Part shown: piece by piece, positions 7,962 to 17,578 of the stretch
Layout of the letters: the number at the start of each line of letters is the position of its first letter
Position numbering within the stretch: the first letter of the stretch is position 1
The notes under the pieces: generated by a model
Told to the model about the DNA's origin: nothing
The model's input: the letters and a program-made list of their open reading frames with translations, nothing else
The model's database searches: none
Made by a program: the position numbers and the translations under genes
Assembly: GCA_002453155.1 (NCBI GenBank)
Contig: DKGG01000019.1
Span: 38,124-102,123, forward strand
Source: Bdellovibrionaceae bacterium UBA6776
GTDB lineage: Bacteria; Bdellovibrionota; Bdellovibrionia; Bdellovibrionales; UBA1609
DNA: 64,000 nt
Reading direction: 5' to 3'

Positions 7962-10900
7962 TTACAGGCTATCGAACTTCAGGGCATTCTGGGTGAATTG
8001 ATCTTTATCAACGCCGGTGTTGGATTTCATGTCCTCAAGAATCACATCGGTTTCGCGCTTGTTCTCCAGGTTTTGGACATGAATTTTTTGGGCGCGCCAA
8101 ATGCCCTTGGCCACTTTTTTGTAGTCTTTAAAGTCCACCATTTTTACCTTTTTGGAGCCTTTGTAGTAAATGGTTCTCAATGGCAAATCGGCTTTGTTCG
8201 AAATTGCGGTTAAAACTTTGCTGTAGGGACTGGAGCCTTTTTGAGGAATCACTTCCAAGACCGTTTTGACTTTGTCTTTAGATTGAATGCGAACATTGGA
8301 AGATCTTAAAGCTGTGGGATCCAAGTCTTCCACCGTCAATTCAGATCCTAAAATACCAGCGCCTTTGTTGTTTCCCACGACCCGTCGCACTTTTTTTGTG
8401 GAGGGAATGTAAATCCACTGTTTTTCTTCGTCTTTAGAAACATGAGCCAGAAAGCCAGTCCCTTTGACATCTGCTGGAGAGAGAATGTGAATCCGCGTGT
8501 AGAACTGGTCATCCCGCAAAGAAATGATTTTCATCTCTCGTTCTTTGGTTTGTCCGTTGGGCTCTTTGATGATCATCTTTGCGCGCGCACGATCATCCGT
8601 TGCTTCCACTTTCTTTTGCACGCGATTTAAAAGCGCTTGGACTTCTTTGGGAACTTCCGCGGAACTTTTTGCGGGGGTAAGACTCAGTGCAATTCCAATC
8701 AACAAAAGGCTTGCCACTTTTTGAAGAGCTGCGTTTCCAAGATTTTCCCCATGGTCTTCAGGCTTAGAAATTTTGTTGCCATCTTGAGAGGACTTGACAA
8801 AGAGACTTTTCAAAAAGGAAGGGAGGAAAATCAAATCGCCCACAAAACCTGAAACAATAGAAACCAACATATAAACTCCAAAAGTCTGATTCACCTGAAA
8901 GCTTGAAGTTAAAAATATCATGAATCCAAAAAACATTAAAAGAGATTCGAAGCTGCAAGGGGAAGCTTCTTGCATTAAGGCTTGGCGAATTTGCGTCAAA
9001 CTCGGTGTCTTCCGGCCGCAGAGACCTTTAAGTCGACCTAAAATGTAGAGCGTGTTGTTGAAGGCTAGACCTAGGGCGATTGAAAAGATCAATGCAATGG
9101 TGGGCTTGATCGGAGTTTCAAAAATTGCCATGGCTCCCAAAAGAACGGCCGGAGGGATAAAGTTTGGAACGCAGGAAATCAATGCCCAAACGGGAGAGCG
9201 AAAAATAAAAATCAAAACCAAAAAGATCAGCGCCAAGGACTCAAAGAATCCAAAGATCAAGGACTCTGAAACCTCTTTGTTGATGGTGTGTGCGCGAACC
9301 GCTAGACCGGAGGGAATGGCCTGTGCATTGGGAAAGAGTTCGAGGAAGATGGATTTTGCCTGAGCTTGAACCGCGAACATTTGATCGCTCGGAAGATCCA
9401 AGAGTTGAAAGGCTAAGCGTAGCTGTTTTCCATCATCGGTCACATATTGCTGGGCCGGGTTTTCCGCAGACAGAGTGAATAAAAACAAGGCTTCGGCCAA
9501 TTGTTCTTTTGAGCTCAAGGCTTTTTTGTCCAACAGTTGAGTGTAGGAGGCCACGCTGCCCACGCCATGCAGGCCTTCCAGTTTTTTAAGTCCCGCTTTG
9601 ATTTTTAAAGCGGATTCAAAGCTTTTAAAATGTCCGACCTCATTGCTTTTAAGGACCAAGTCAAAGGGGATGACGCCCCCAAAGTCTTTATCAATCCGTT
9701 CGGTCACCTGGCGGGCGACTTCATTTTTTGGAAGATCATCAAAAAGACGGCTCGAGAAGTTGATGTTTTTTCCAAGACCTCCTGCCACAACCGTTGCAAT
9801 CGCTGTTACGACAACGATAGGTCTTGACCACCTCAGGAGGTTGGCGGCCCAGAGTCCCCAGGACTGGGTTTGTTTTCGAGGACGGGGATTTGTCAGGTGC
9901 ATAAATCCCAGCAAAATAAAATGGGAAAGAGCCCAGCCCCACATCACGGCAAGGGATACGGCAATTCCATAATCACGAATGACAGGAACATCACTTAAAG
10001 CCAAGGAACAAAAGCCCACGGCCGTGGTCAAACTTCCTAAAAAGTTTGGAAGGGCCAATTCTTTGAGAACACTCAAAGAGGCTTTCCACCGTGTGAAGGG
10101 ATGAAGCTCTTGTTTTGATTTTTTGATCCACTCCAAACGTTCCGACCAAAGATGAAAGCAATGAACGCTTAAGGATGCGATCACGATGCTCAAGATGATG
10201 GGAAGAGTGGTCAGAAGGACAGAAAAGGCCACGTTGAAACGAGCCAACAATGCCAGAGCAGAAAGGTTTGCTGCACCCAGTGTGACAATCAAAAGCATGA
10301 GTGGAGACTTTCCTCCAATCAAAAAGCTAAAGGCCAAACAGAAAATCAAAAAGCAAAGAACCAAGTAGATTTTCAATTCGGACATCAATTTTTCGGCAAA
10401 GCGTCCCTGGATCGCGGGGATTCCTCCAATGGAAATTTTTGATTCCGGCAGAATTTTTTGAACCTGAGCTTTTAAAGAGTGAGAAAGAGCGCGCAATTCT
10501 TGAGGACCCATAGCCGTGGGTTGAACCAAAACCAAAGTGGATTTTTGATCTTTGCTTAAAAGTCTTTTAGAAATGAGTTTTTGCTCTTCCACATAAGGTT
10601 TCCAGCTTTTTTCCGGAAGAGTGTCGAAGATTTTGCCAACGGTCAGAGTGTCTTCGGTTTCAAAAACTCCTTCCACATCCACAAGAGAGAAAACCCGTTG
10701 AACCTGCTCGTTTTGAGAAAGTTGGGATGAGATTTCCTTGAGAGTGGCCACTCCATGGGACTTGAGCCAGTTCCGCGGAGAATTTTTAGGGAGGTCAAGA
10801 ACCATCAGAAAACTTGGAGTGTCTTGAATGTAAAAGGTCTTTTGAAACTCCAGTCCACGGGCAAACAAAGGGTGGTGCTCGGGAAAAAACTGTTTAATTG

Positions 10901-11156
10901 AATAACTTGTGTTCAGGTGGGGAATTTCCATGGCGGAAAAAATAAACAAGGCTCCGGTGAAGACCCCAATCAAAAGGCTTACAAGTTTGACGGTTTTTGG
11001 GGAGTTTTTCCAAAATGAAACTTGAGATTCGCTTGAAAGATCTTCTGAGGAAGTCCTCTTATTAAAACCAGACCTTGGTCCGAAGAAGAAAGTGGCAATC
11101 GCATACTTCTGAGCACATTTCTTGAGGAGATCCAGTTGGCGTTTTGGAAAAAGCAT
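7962..11156 (-). CDS. RND/MMPL-family transporter fused to a LolA-like outer-membrane lipoprotein-sorting domain
   Basis: A 1064-residue protein joining two normally separate proteins. Residues about 50-810 form an RND (MMPL-type) exporter: a first helix near 60, a large periplasmic loop, a helix cluster from about 260 (with LCFLIFCLAFSFLIGG), a second half after about 455 with another loop, and a second helix cluster from about 640. At about 812-832 sits LLLIGIALSLTPAKSSAEV, which looks like a signal peptide, and the last 230 residues match the LolA-like family found next to such pumps (features include QWIYIPSTKKVRRV and GSELTVEDL). RND-LolA pairs are generally linked to moving lipids or lipoproteins across the periplasm; substrate unknown. 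Its ATG at 11156 overlaps by 21 nt the start of the divergent gene at 11136. Confidence 0.88.
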   Translation of the reverse strand: MLFPKRQLDLLKKCAQKYAIATFFFGPRSGFNKRTSSEDLSSESQVSFWKNSPKTVKLVSLLIGVFTGALFIFSAMEIPHLNTSYSIKQFFPEHHPLFARGLEFQKTFYIQDTPSFLMVLDLPKNSPRNWLKSHGVATLKEISSQLSQNEQVQRVFSLVDVEGVFETEDTLTVGKIFDTLPEKSWKPYVEEQKLISKRLLSKDQKSTLVLVQPTAMGPQELRALSHSLKAQVQKILPESKISIGGIPAIQGRFAEKLMSELKIYLVLCFLIFCLAFSFLIGGKSPLMLLIVTLGAANLSALALLARFNVAFSVLLTTLPIILSIVIASLSVHCFHLWSERLEWIKKSKQELHPFTRWKASLSVLKELALPNFLGSLTTAVGFCSLALSDVPVIRDYGIAVSLAVMWGWALSHFILLGFMHLTNPRPRKQTQSWGLWAANLLRWSRPIVVVTAIATVVAGGLGKNINFSSRLFDDLPKNEVARQVTERIDKDFGGVIPFDLVLKSNEVGHFKSFESALKIKAGLKKLEGLHGVGSVASYTQLLDKKALSSKEQLAEALFLFTLSAENPAQQYVTDDGKQLRLAFQLLDLPSDQMFAVQAQAKSIFLELFPNAQAIPSGLAVRAHTINKEVSESLIFGFFESLALIFLVLIFIFRSPVWALISCVPNFIPPAVLLGAMAIFETPIKPTIALIFSIALGLAFNNTLYILGRLKGLCGRKTPSLTQIRQALMQEASPCSFESLLMFFGFMIFLTSSFQVNQTFGVYMLVSIVSGFVGDLIFLPSFLKSLFVKSSQDGNKISKPEDHGENLGNAALQKVASLLLIGIALSLTPAKSSAEVPKEVQALLNRVQKKVEATDDRARAKMIIKEPNGQTKEREMKIISLRDDQFYTRIHILSPADVKGTGFLAHVSKDEEKQWIYIPSTKKVRRVVGNNKGAGILGSELTVEDLDPTALRSSNVRIQSKDKVKTVLEVIPQKGSSPYSKVLTAISNKADLPLRTIYYKGSKKVKMVDFKDYKKVAKGIWRAQKIHVQNLENKRETDVILEDMKSNTGVDKDQFTQNALKFDSL

Positions 11157-12662
11157 AGAATCTTTCTATCGGGACTTTCATTGTTAATTTTGAGCACTCA
11201 TCTTCCGGTATTTGCAGAATCTGCAAAAAAAAGAGAGACCGTTTTGACCTTGCCATGGACCCACGTCACTCAAGGCCTGCTTGATTTTTCGGGTCAGAGT
11301 CCATACCAACCCCTTCTTGAAATGGAGTTGCCTCCGCAGACCCTTACCGTCAGCGATTTGCCCGTAGAGCTCAGAGGCATTCATGTTCAACTTTTCTCAT
11401 CCGTGTCCAGTCTTCCCTCCGATGACGGCGAAGTGCGTTGGGCCTTAAGTCCATTAAGGGCTTTTATTCAACTGGGAACTTTGGAAATCTCTCAAGTGGT
11501 GGAAAGAAACATCAATGGAATCGTGGCCCGTGTGCATTTGAACGCCAAGTGCACCGGAATGGAAATGATTCAGGAAAATGCTCAAGCTCAAGTGGGAGTG
11601 ACTTGGAGTGGGCAAGGAATGGCTTTGAACGGCCGCGTCAGTTCTTTAGATTTAAACTGGCCTTCAGACTCTTGGAAATTACAACCTTTCAAGTGCACGG
11701 GCCTGGATGGATTTTCACAAATCGTGGAGCAGCAACTCAATGCTCAACTGTCTCACCCTGAAACCTGGGCTCCGTTGATTCGCAGTCGATTGGAAAGTCA
11801 TTTGAATCAAAAGATTCAAGACTCCTTGAGGAATTTCAAAAAGCCCCAGGTTTTGTGGGAAGAGGACGAAGTTCAATTGCATTTGTTCCTCACGGATCTT
11901 CAAGTGGACACTTTGCGTGGAGTGGTCGTGAAAGGGAACTTGGATGTGGTGGATCTTTTGGAGAATGAAGGGAAGGTTCCTGAGGCCAAAGATCCCGTGG
12001 AATTGGTTCCCATGGATCCAGATAAAATTAAAGAGGCCTTTTTGGCTGAAAGCCCAGCTCTTTTGGCCTCCGGAGAGGAAGTCAGTGAGTTGCTTCGTCA
12101 ATTGGTTTCAAAACGTGATTTGCATTTGAATCTCAATCAAGTTTCTGAATTTCAAAGACTCTTAAGATCGCGAATCTTGCAATTTTTTGTATGGCCAGAC
12201 CTTTTTCACTATTCCAAGTCTGCGGTGTTTCCTTCGGTTTCTCGAGTGAAATCAAATGTTCAGGCTCAATTCCACAACCAACGGATTTACATGAAGGGGG
12301 GAGTGAATTCTTGGGTCTACTCAAAACGGGATGGCAAAGTTTGGCGCTATTTGGATGTTCTTTCCAATTTCTTTGTGGGATTTCTGCCGGATGTTTCTCA
12401 GGGCAAGTTGATTCTTAAGCCCGAACAGGTCGACTTGAAAACAGATGGTGCAATGACTTCCGATTACAAAGCGCGATTTCGTCCCACGTCTCGGGTGCCG
12501 TTTAAAACAATCAACGCGGCTCTTAAAGTTCTACCATTTTTTAAGAACTATGAAGTGCAAGTTCCAAAAATTCAGCTCAATGGGGAAATGGTTTACCAAG
12601 CGGAAAAACTTCATCACCATATTCCCGGATATTACTTGATTGAGATGAAGCGGCTTCCCTAA
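11136..12662 (+). CDS. Large exported protein, possible partner of the RND-LolA transporter
   Basis: A 508-residue protein with a signal peptide (hydrophobic residues 9-25, then VFAES). No family is recognised with certainty. The long stretches of alternating hydrophobic residues, such as LNGRVSSLDLNWPS and VQLHLFLTDLQVDTLRG, suggest extended beta sheets like those of lipid-binding periplasmic proteins; this is an impression, not a domain match. The start TTG at 11136 is well supported by GAGGAG at 11123-11128. It is divergent from the RND-LolA gene, with overlapping 5' ends, and converges with a 4-nt overlap on the beta-barrel gene, so the three may form one envelope system. Confidence 0.65.
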   Translation: MAFWKKHRIFLSGLSLLILSTHLPVFAESAKKRETVLTLPWTHVTQGLLDFSGQSPYQPLLEMELPPQTLTVSDLPVELRGIHVQLFSSVSSLPSDDGEVRWALSPLRAFIQLGTLEISQVVERNINGIVARVHLNAKCTGMEMIQENAQAQVGVTWSGQGMALNGRVSSLDLNWPSDSWKLQPFKCTGLDGFSQIVEQQLNAQLSHPETWAPLIRSRLESHLNQKIQDSLRNFKKPQVLWEEDEVQLHLFLTDLQVDTLRGVVVKGNLDVVDLLENEGKVPEAKDPVELVPMDPDKIKEAFLAESPALLASGEEVSELLRQLVSKRDLHLNLNQVSEFQRLLRSRILQFFVWPDLFHYSKSAVFPSVSRVKSNVQAQFHNQRIYMKGGVNSWVYSKRDGKVWRYLDVLSNFFVGFLPDVSQGKLILKPEQVDLKTDGAMTSDYKARFRPTSRVPFKTINAALKVLPFFKNYEVQVPKIQLNGEMVYQAEKLHHHIPGYYLIEMKRLP

Positions 12663-13942
12663 AAAGAGCGCTTGAGGGAAATGTATCCAGCATCATTTTT
12701 GTTATAGGTTCCAAGACCAGATTCTTCGGAACCTTCAAAAAAATATCCTTCCAATCCCAGATTCCAATTTTCCTCAAAGCGCCAGTTGATCTCGGGCCTA
12801 AAAAAGTAAGAATGAAACTTCGTTTCTTGAAAGAAGGCCAACATCACGGTCCAATTTTCGTTGGGCGCCCAGCGAAGGCCCGTGAAATAGGATTTTTCGT
12901 AAAGACTTGTCAAAATGGACAGACCCTGAGCGTCGGGTCTTCGTGAGTCCATGTACTGAGCAAGAAGGGTGAGCATCTGTCCTGAAAAATAAAAACTTCG
13001 CTCCAAAGCAATCACGTACAGATCGGACCATCCTGGCAAGCGCGTGTCGTCTCCGAGGGGTTGAACGTGGTTGGTGCTGAATCGAATTATCGTATCGCCC
13101 AGAGTCCAAACCAATTTTCCGGCCACCGCCCGCTGTCGGTAGAAAATGGGTTTGATCTCAATGGGAGATTGCAGACGATAAATTTCTTTGGGGTAAATCT
13201 GAATGGGCGCCACATTCACTAAGGGAGAAAGGATGGGCAGGGGAGAAAGTCCTTCCATAGCTCCGACCGCCAAATCAAAATCATCAAAATGGTGTTGGAT
13301 GCGAAGCGCCCAATTGTTTTCAAAAGCATGGTCCAAAACTTCGCGGTCTAAAATGCGGTAGCGCATATTTTCTGGAATTTGCAAACTCAATTGGTCGGAC
13401 TCTGTGGGCAAATACAAATTTCGAGGCCACCAGGGACTTTCCTCCTCGGGAAGAAGGGGGGTGGATTGCTGAAACAAATAGGTGGCATCCCACTCCCAAT
13501 TGCCAATGGCATCGTCATAAAAAACACCATATCCAGATTGTTTGCGAGAGTGCATGGGATCTCTGTAGTTGTCCGAGGAAAGCAGGTTCATGGGATTGAT
13601 CACATCGGTGCCTTCCCAAGAACGGTACGAGTAGCCCAACTTCAATCGACGGGCAATTTTCTGATAAGACAAAGTCAATTCATCCACGGCAAATTGTTCT
13701 TTGGAAGTTTCTGACTTTTCGAGAAAATCGGATTGCCCCCACAAAGTGGCATTCACACGAAAAACTTTTGAAAATTCCAACTGGCCCACATACTCGCCCT
13801 CCAGATTCAATGTCTGAGAGGTCACATCGGTTAGTGGAGGCGTGAACAATCCGCCTCCACGGGATTGTAGATATCCCGAAGACTCAAGGCCAAAGGCCTT
13901 GAGGGCGGTGGTCAGCAGCAAAATTTGCAGAAGAAGTTTCAT
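12659..13942 (-). CDS. Outer-membrane beta-barrel protein (DUF1302-like)
   Basis: A 427-residue protein with a signal peptide (MKLLLQILLLTTALKAFG) and then many short amphipathic strands rich in aromatic residues, such as NLGLEGYFFEG and AGYISLKRSF. The C-terminal Phe is the usual recognition signal for the BAM complex. Phrases such as ELTLSYQKIARRLKLGYSYRSW and the DVINPMNLLSSDNYRD segment resemble the DUF1302-type barrels that are often encoded beside RND-LolA pumps. Start taken as ATG 13942; a TTG 18 nt upstream is possible. Likely an outer-membrane channel or receptor acting with the neighbouring RND-LolA protein; this pairing is inference. Confidence 0.75.
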   Translation of the reverse strand: MKLLLQILLLTTALKAFGLESSGYLQSRGGGLFTPPLTDVTSQTLNLEGEYVGQLEFSKVFRVNATLWGQSDFLEKSETSKEQFAVDELTLSYQKIARRLKLGYSYRSWEGTDVINPMNLLSSDNYRDPMHSRKQSGYGVFYDDAIGNWEWDATYLFQQSTPLLPEEESPWWPRNLYLPTESDQLSLQIPENMRYRILDREVLDHAFENNWALRIQHHFDDFDLAVGAMEGLSPLPILSPLVNVAPIQIYPKEIYRLQSPIEIKPIFYRQRAVAGKLVWTLGDTIIRFSTNHVQPLGDDTRLPGWSDLYVIALERSFYFSGQMLTLLAQYMDSRRPDAQGLSILTSLYEKSYFTGLRWAPNENWTVMLAFFQETKFHSYFFRPEINWRFEENWNLGLEGYFFEGSEESGLGTYNKNDAGYISLKRSF

Positions 13943-14090
13943 GTTCTTCGAGACTAGCAAAGATCATTGAAAGTGCCAGCCTTTCTTGAGCTTGTCTTTA
14001 GGCTGGTTCCTTGAACCCTTCCTTTAGATTTTAAACGAGAGCGTCGAAAAGTGTTTGAGAGTCTATGGAACCAAAGGAGTAAGAGATCCT

Positions 14091-14840
14091 ATGAGAGCTC
14101 TACAGTATACGATCAGTTTGATGTTTGTTCTGTCGCAATCTGTGTATGCGGCGGATGCTGTGGATGTGAAGGATCTTGAAAAAGAACGGGGTCAAGTGGC
14201 GTCGCCAGCTCCAAAGCCCGAAGAAAAACCTGACGATGAAGACAATGAAGACACCGAAGCAAAAGGTCCCTGTCTCAATTGTGAAACCGAAGTGCGCACC
14301 GCAAATCGTGATTTGAAACCCATTCCCATACGCGAGAAGCCCGCGAAAAAAGACGGCGGACTTTCGCTTTCAAGCATTCCTTGGATGCCCATTCTTGCCC
14401 TTGGAGGGGGAATGCTGGCCGGCTATGCGCTTTACAAAATGTATCAGTCCAACATGCGTTCGCAATACATTCCTCCCACGCCATATCAACCGGGATTTCC
14501 AACATGTCGCACCTATTTGCCGGGCTATATGCCGGGTGGAAGTCCCTATGCTTCTCAGTATATGGGATACGGCGGAGGATGTGGAACGCGTCCCTATATT
14601 TTACCACCGTGGTTGAATCAACCTCACCAAGTGAGTTTTGTCGGATCGCCGCAATTTGGTCAGCCCTATGGTCTAGGGTCCCCGCCGCCCATTCTCCCTT
14701 ACATGGCGCAAACGGAGATGGATTCTTCACGCGTGCCGGCAAGTGCGGTTCGCAGGGAGCGACCTCTCAAGCCTATGATTTATTGTCCGACGGTCAATTA
14801 TTTTGATACGGCCTTTCCTCTCTACGATCTTTGCATTTAA
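14091..14840 (+). CDS. Exported or membrane-anchored Pro/Gly/Tyr-rich protein of unknown function
   Basis: A 249-residue protein. A signal peptide (residues 1-20, ending SVYA) is followed by an acidic, proline-rich linker (EEKPDDEDNEDTEAKG), a CLNC motif, a hydrophobic segment (IPWMPILALGGGMLAGYALY, about 100-120) and a C-terminal half rich in Pro, Gly, Tyr and Gln. The C-terminal composition resembles surface or secreted low-complexity proteins. Start ATG 14091 places the signal peptide first; AAAGGAG lies about 12 nt upstream. No family recognised. Confidence 0.6.
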   Translation: MRALQYTISLMFVLSQSVYAADAVDVKDLEKERGQVASPAPKPEEKPDDEDNEDTEAKGPCLNCETEVRTANRDLKPIPIREKPAKKDGGLSLSSIPWMPILALGGGMLAGYALYKMYQSNMRSQYIPPTPYQPGFPTCRTYLPGYMPGGSPYASQYMGYGGGCGTRPYILPPWLNQPHQVSFVGSPQFGQPYGLGSPPPILPYMAQTEMDSSRVPASAVRRERPLKPMIYCPTVNYFDTAFPLYDLCI

Positions 14841-14909
14841 AAATTCGGATTCAATTTTTTTTGTGATAAAACATTTCCTCGAGCAATTTGCAGAAAGGAT
14901 TGTTTATCT

Positions 14910-16307
14910 ATGTCAAATTACGGACGACAACTCAGTGAGGAGTTTTCAAAGTTTCCTGAAATTTCTGGAGATTTGGAATTTCGCCTTCATCGAAATCGAC
15001 AAAAGAACATCCAACTTGTAAATGGCCAGTTGATGTCGAATCAAAAATCGGAAAGCTCGGGCCTCTCCTCGCGGGCCATCGATCAGGGGCTCTATGGTTT
15101 TGCAGCTCAACCGGAATGGTCCTTTGCAAACGCCGAGAAGGTTTTGAAACAGGCGCAAGAAAATTTGAACATATTAAAATCCACGGGGCAAGGGACGCCA
15201 TTTCGTTTACCGCCCTCTTCAGCGGTGGTCCAAGCGACACCTCTTACAAAGAGCAAAGAATTTACAGAGACCGAATTGATTGAAAAGCTAAAATCATTTG
15301 ATCAAAAGATTTTGGCTTTAGGACCTGAGATCAAATCTCGCCGAGTGATGGTTCGAGAGCAATCTTTTGAAAAGGAAGTTTGGACCGGATTGGGGGGGCA
15401 TGGGCAATTCAACTATGTGCGTGCTCACATTTACTTTGTGCTTACAGCCGAAGGTAAAAATGGTCCGGTGGAAGTGATGAAGATTTTTGGAGGTCGGGGA
15501 TTTGTTGAAGACATTTTTCCCACCGAAGAGAAGATGGAATCAACTCTTCAAGAGGCTTACAAAAATCTGAAAGAAAAAATGGAAGGGGTTTACAGCAAGC
15601 CGGGAAAACACACCGTCATCTTAGATCCAAAAATGGCGGGGATTCTGGCTCATGAAGCCATTGGGCACACCACGGAAGCCGATTTGGTTAAGGGAGGATC
15701 TGTTGCAGGTCGCTACCTGGGAAAAGAAGTGGCTTCACCTCTGGTCAGTTTGGTGGACTTTGCTCACTCCTACGAGGGGAAAGAGTGCCCGGTTCCGGTG
15801 TATTTCGATGATGAGTGCATGGAAGCTTCGGACACGGTGATTATCAAAGACGGAATGCTTTTAAATTTTATGAATTCTCGGGAGACTGCGGTGGAATTTG
15901 ATCAGCCGGCCACCGGTCATGCACGTGCCTGGGCCTACAATGATGAGCCTTTGATTCGCATGCGAAACACGGCCATTCTTCCCGGCGAAAGCACTTTGGA
16001 AGAGATGATTGCGTCGGTGGACGAAGGTTATTATTTGATGGATCACTCCAATGGTCAGGCGGACTCCACCAGTGAATTTATGTTTGGCGTGACCATGGGC
16101 TATGAAATTAAAAATGGAAAATTAGGCAAGGCCTTGTTGGACACGACAATTTCTGGAGTGGCCTTTGACATGTTGAAAACGGTGTCCATGGTTTCAAAAG
16201 ATATGTCTTGGGTGGATTCTGGAACTTGCGGAAAGAAGCAGCCCATGTATGTGGGGATGGGTGGACCTGCAATGAAGTGTCAAGTGACTTTGGGAGGACG
16301 ATCATGA
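14910..16307 (+). CDS. tldD: Metalloprotease TldD
   Basis: A 465-residue cytosolic zinc metalloprotease subunit. The catalytic motif HEAIGHTTEAD (HExxxH, near residue 249) identifies it as the active TldD subunit; the partner TldE follows directly. In other bacteria TldD-TldE degrades unfolded peptides, helps mature microcin B17 and removes CcdA. The family C-terminus is seen in GTCGKKQPMYVGMGGPAM. The ATG at 14910 has AGAAAGGA upstream. The stop overlaps the next start by 4 nt, so synthesis of the two subunits is coupled. Confidence 0.93.
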   Translation: MSNYGRQLSEEFSKFPEISGDLEFRLHRNRQKNIQLVNGQLMSNQKSESSGLSSRAIDQGLYGFAAQPEWSFANAEKVLKQAQENLNILKSTGQGTPFRLPPSSAVVQATPLTKSKEFTETELIEKLKSFDQKILALGPEIKSRRVMVREQSFEKEVWTGLGGHGQFNYVRAHIYFVLTAEGKNGPVEVMKIFGGRGFVEDIFPTEEKMESTLQEAYKNLKEKMEGVYSKPGKHTVILDPKMAGILAHEAIGHTTEADLVKGGSVAGRYLGKEVASPLVSLVDFAHSYEGKECPVPVYFDDECMEASDTVIIKDGMLLNFMNSRETAVEFDQPATGHARAWAYNDEPLIRMRNTAILPGESTLEEMIASVDEGYYLMDHSNGQADSTSEFMFGVTMGYEIKNGKLGKALLDTTISGVAFDMLKTVSMVSKDMSWVDSGTCGKKQPMYVGMGGPAMKCQVTLGGRS

Positions 16308-17578
16308 ATTTAAATGATGTTGCAAATGAAGCGTTGTCTTTGGTGAAAAACGAGGGATTTGAAAATGCACAGGTCCGCGTTTCTAAAAATGAAGTTCAAG
16401 AGTTGGAGTTGAATGAGACCAAAGTCAACCTGTGTCGCACCAATGGCGGTTTTTCGGTTTCCATCAAGGTCGTGAAAGACCACAAACAATTTGAAGTTTC
16501 TGGAAACAACTGGACCGACGCCTCTAAAAAGATTTTGATCGAAGATCTTAAAAAAGGTTGGGAAGCCTCCAGTGAGGACGAAGCCTATGGCATTCTTGAA
16601 AGCAGCGATAAAAAAAGTTTTCAAGACACTTCAAAGCCCATGGAAATGGAGAAGGCCCTTGGAAAAATCATGGAGTTCTCTCAAACAACATCAGCAAAAT
16701 ATCCCAAAGTTAAAATTCGCAATCTTCCCTTGAAGGGCATTCAAGAGGAAACCTTGTTCAAAAATTCCCACGGCATGGAGTTGTCTCAAAAGGAATCCTA
16801 TTGGAGCTACTTCACCATGTTTTCTGGCCAAGACGGGGATAAGGTTTCCTCGTTCAATTATGTGGGATTTCAAACTCAAAATCTTCCCGAAGACCTTCTG
16901 AATTCTCCGGGTCTAGAGCACGTTTTGTGTTTGGCTGAAAGAGAGCCCCATGCGGAGGCTCACACGGAAGAAATCAAGGGAGATGTGGTTTTGTCCCCTT
17001 ATTTGGTTCAGGATTTTTTGGGTTTTGTCTTGGGGCAAATGAGCACGGGGGCCTTGGTTCAAGGAACCAGCCTGTTTAAAGACAAGTTGGGGCAAAGGGT
17101 GATGTCAGATAAAATTTCCCTGACCTCCCATCCGATGGCAGAGGAGTTTGCCACCAAAGCGCCTTTCAGTTCCGAAGGGGTGCTCCTTGAAGAAGGGGAC
17201 TTGATTCGAAATGGCGAGTTGAAGCGCTTTTTGATCAATTTGTACGGATCCAATAAATTAGATCTTCCGCTTTCCAAAGTTTTAGCTACCCACTTGAAAA
17301 TGAATCGCGGGGAGAAAACCTTGGATGAAATGATCCAAGGGATCAACAAGGGACTTTTGGTCATGAGGTTTTCTGGAGGAAGTCCCTCTGCCAACGGGGA
17401 TTTTTCAGGAGTGGCAAAGAACTCTTTTTTGATCGAAAACGGAAAGATCTCAAGACCTGTGAAGGAAGTGATGATTGCGGGGAACATTTTGGATCTTTTT
17501 AAAAATGTGGTGGATTTGAGTCGGGAAGCTGTGAACGATGGCAGCAGCGAAACTCCGTGGATCCATACAAAAATCTAA
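16304..17578 (+). CDS. pmbA: TldE/PmbA, partner subunit of TldD
   Basis: A 424-residue member of the TldD/PmbA family that lacks the HExxxH motif, as expected for the non-catalytic TldE subunit of the heterodimer. Family features include the C-terminal GGSPSANGDFSGVAKNSFLI region and VKEVMIAGN. The start is ATG 16304, overlapping the tldD stop by 4 nt. The 3' end overlaps by 4 nt the convergent MotB-like gene, leaving no room for a separate terminator. Confidence 0.93.
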   Translation: MNLNDVANEALSLVKNEGFENAQVRVSKNEVQELELNETKVNLCRTNGGFSVSIKVVKDHKQFEVSGNNWTDASKKILIEDLKKGWEASSEDEAYGILESSDKKSFQDTSKPMEMEKALGKIMEFSQTTSAKYPKVKIRNLPLKGIQEETLFKNSHGMELSQKESYWSYFTMFSGQDGDKVSSFNYVGFQTQNLPEDLLNSPGLEHVLCLAEREPHAEAHTEEIKGDVVLSPYLVQDFLGFVLGQMSTGALVQGTSLFKDKLGQRVMSDKISLTSHPMAEEFATKAPFSSEGVLLEEGDLIRNGELKRFLINLYGSNKLDLPLSKVLATHLKMNRGEKTLDEMIQGINKGLLVMRFSGGSPSANGDFSGVAKNSFLIENGKISRPVKEVMIAGNILDLFKNVVDLSREAVNDGSSETPWIHTKI

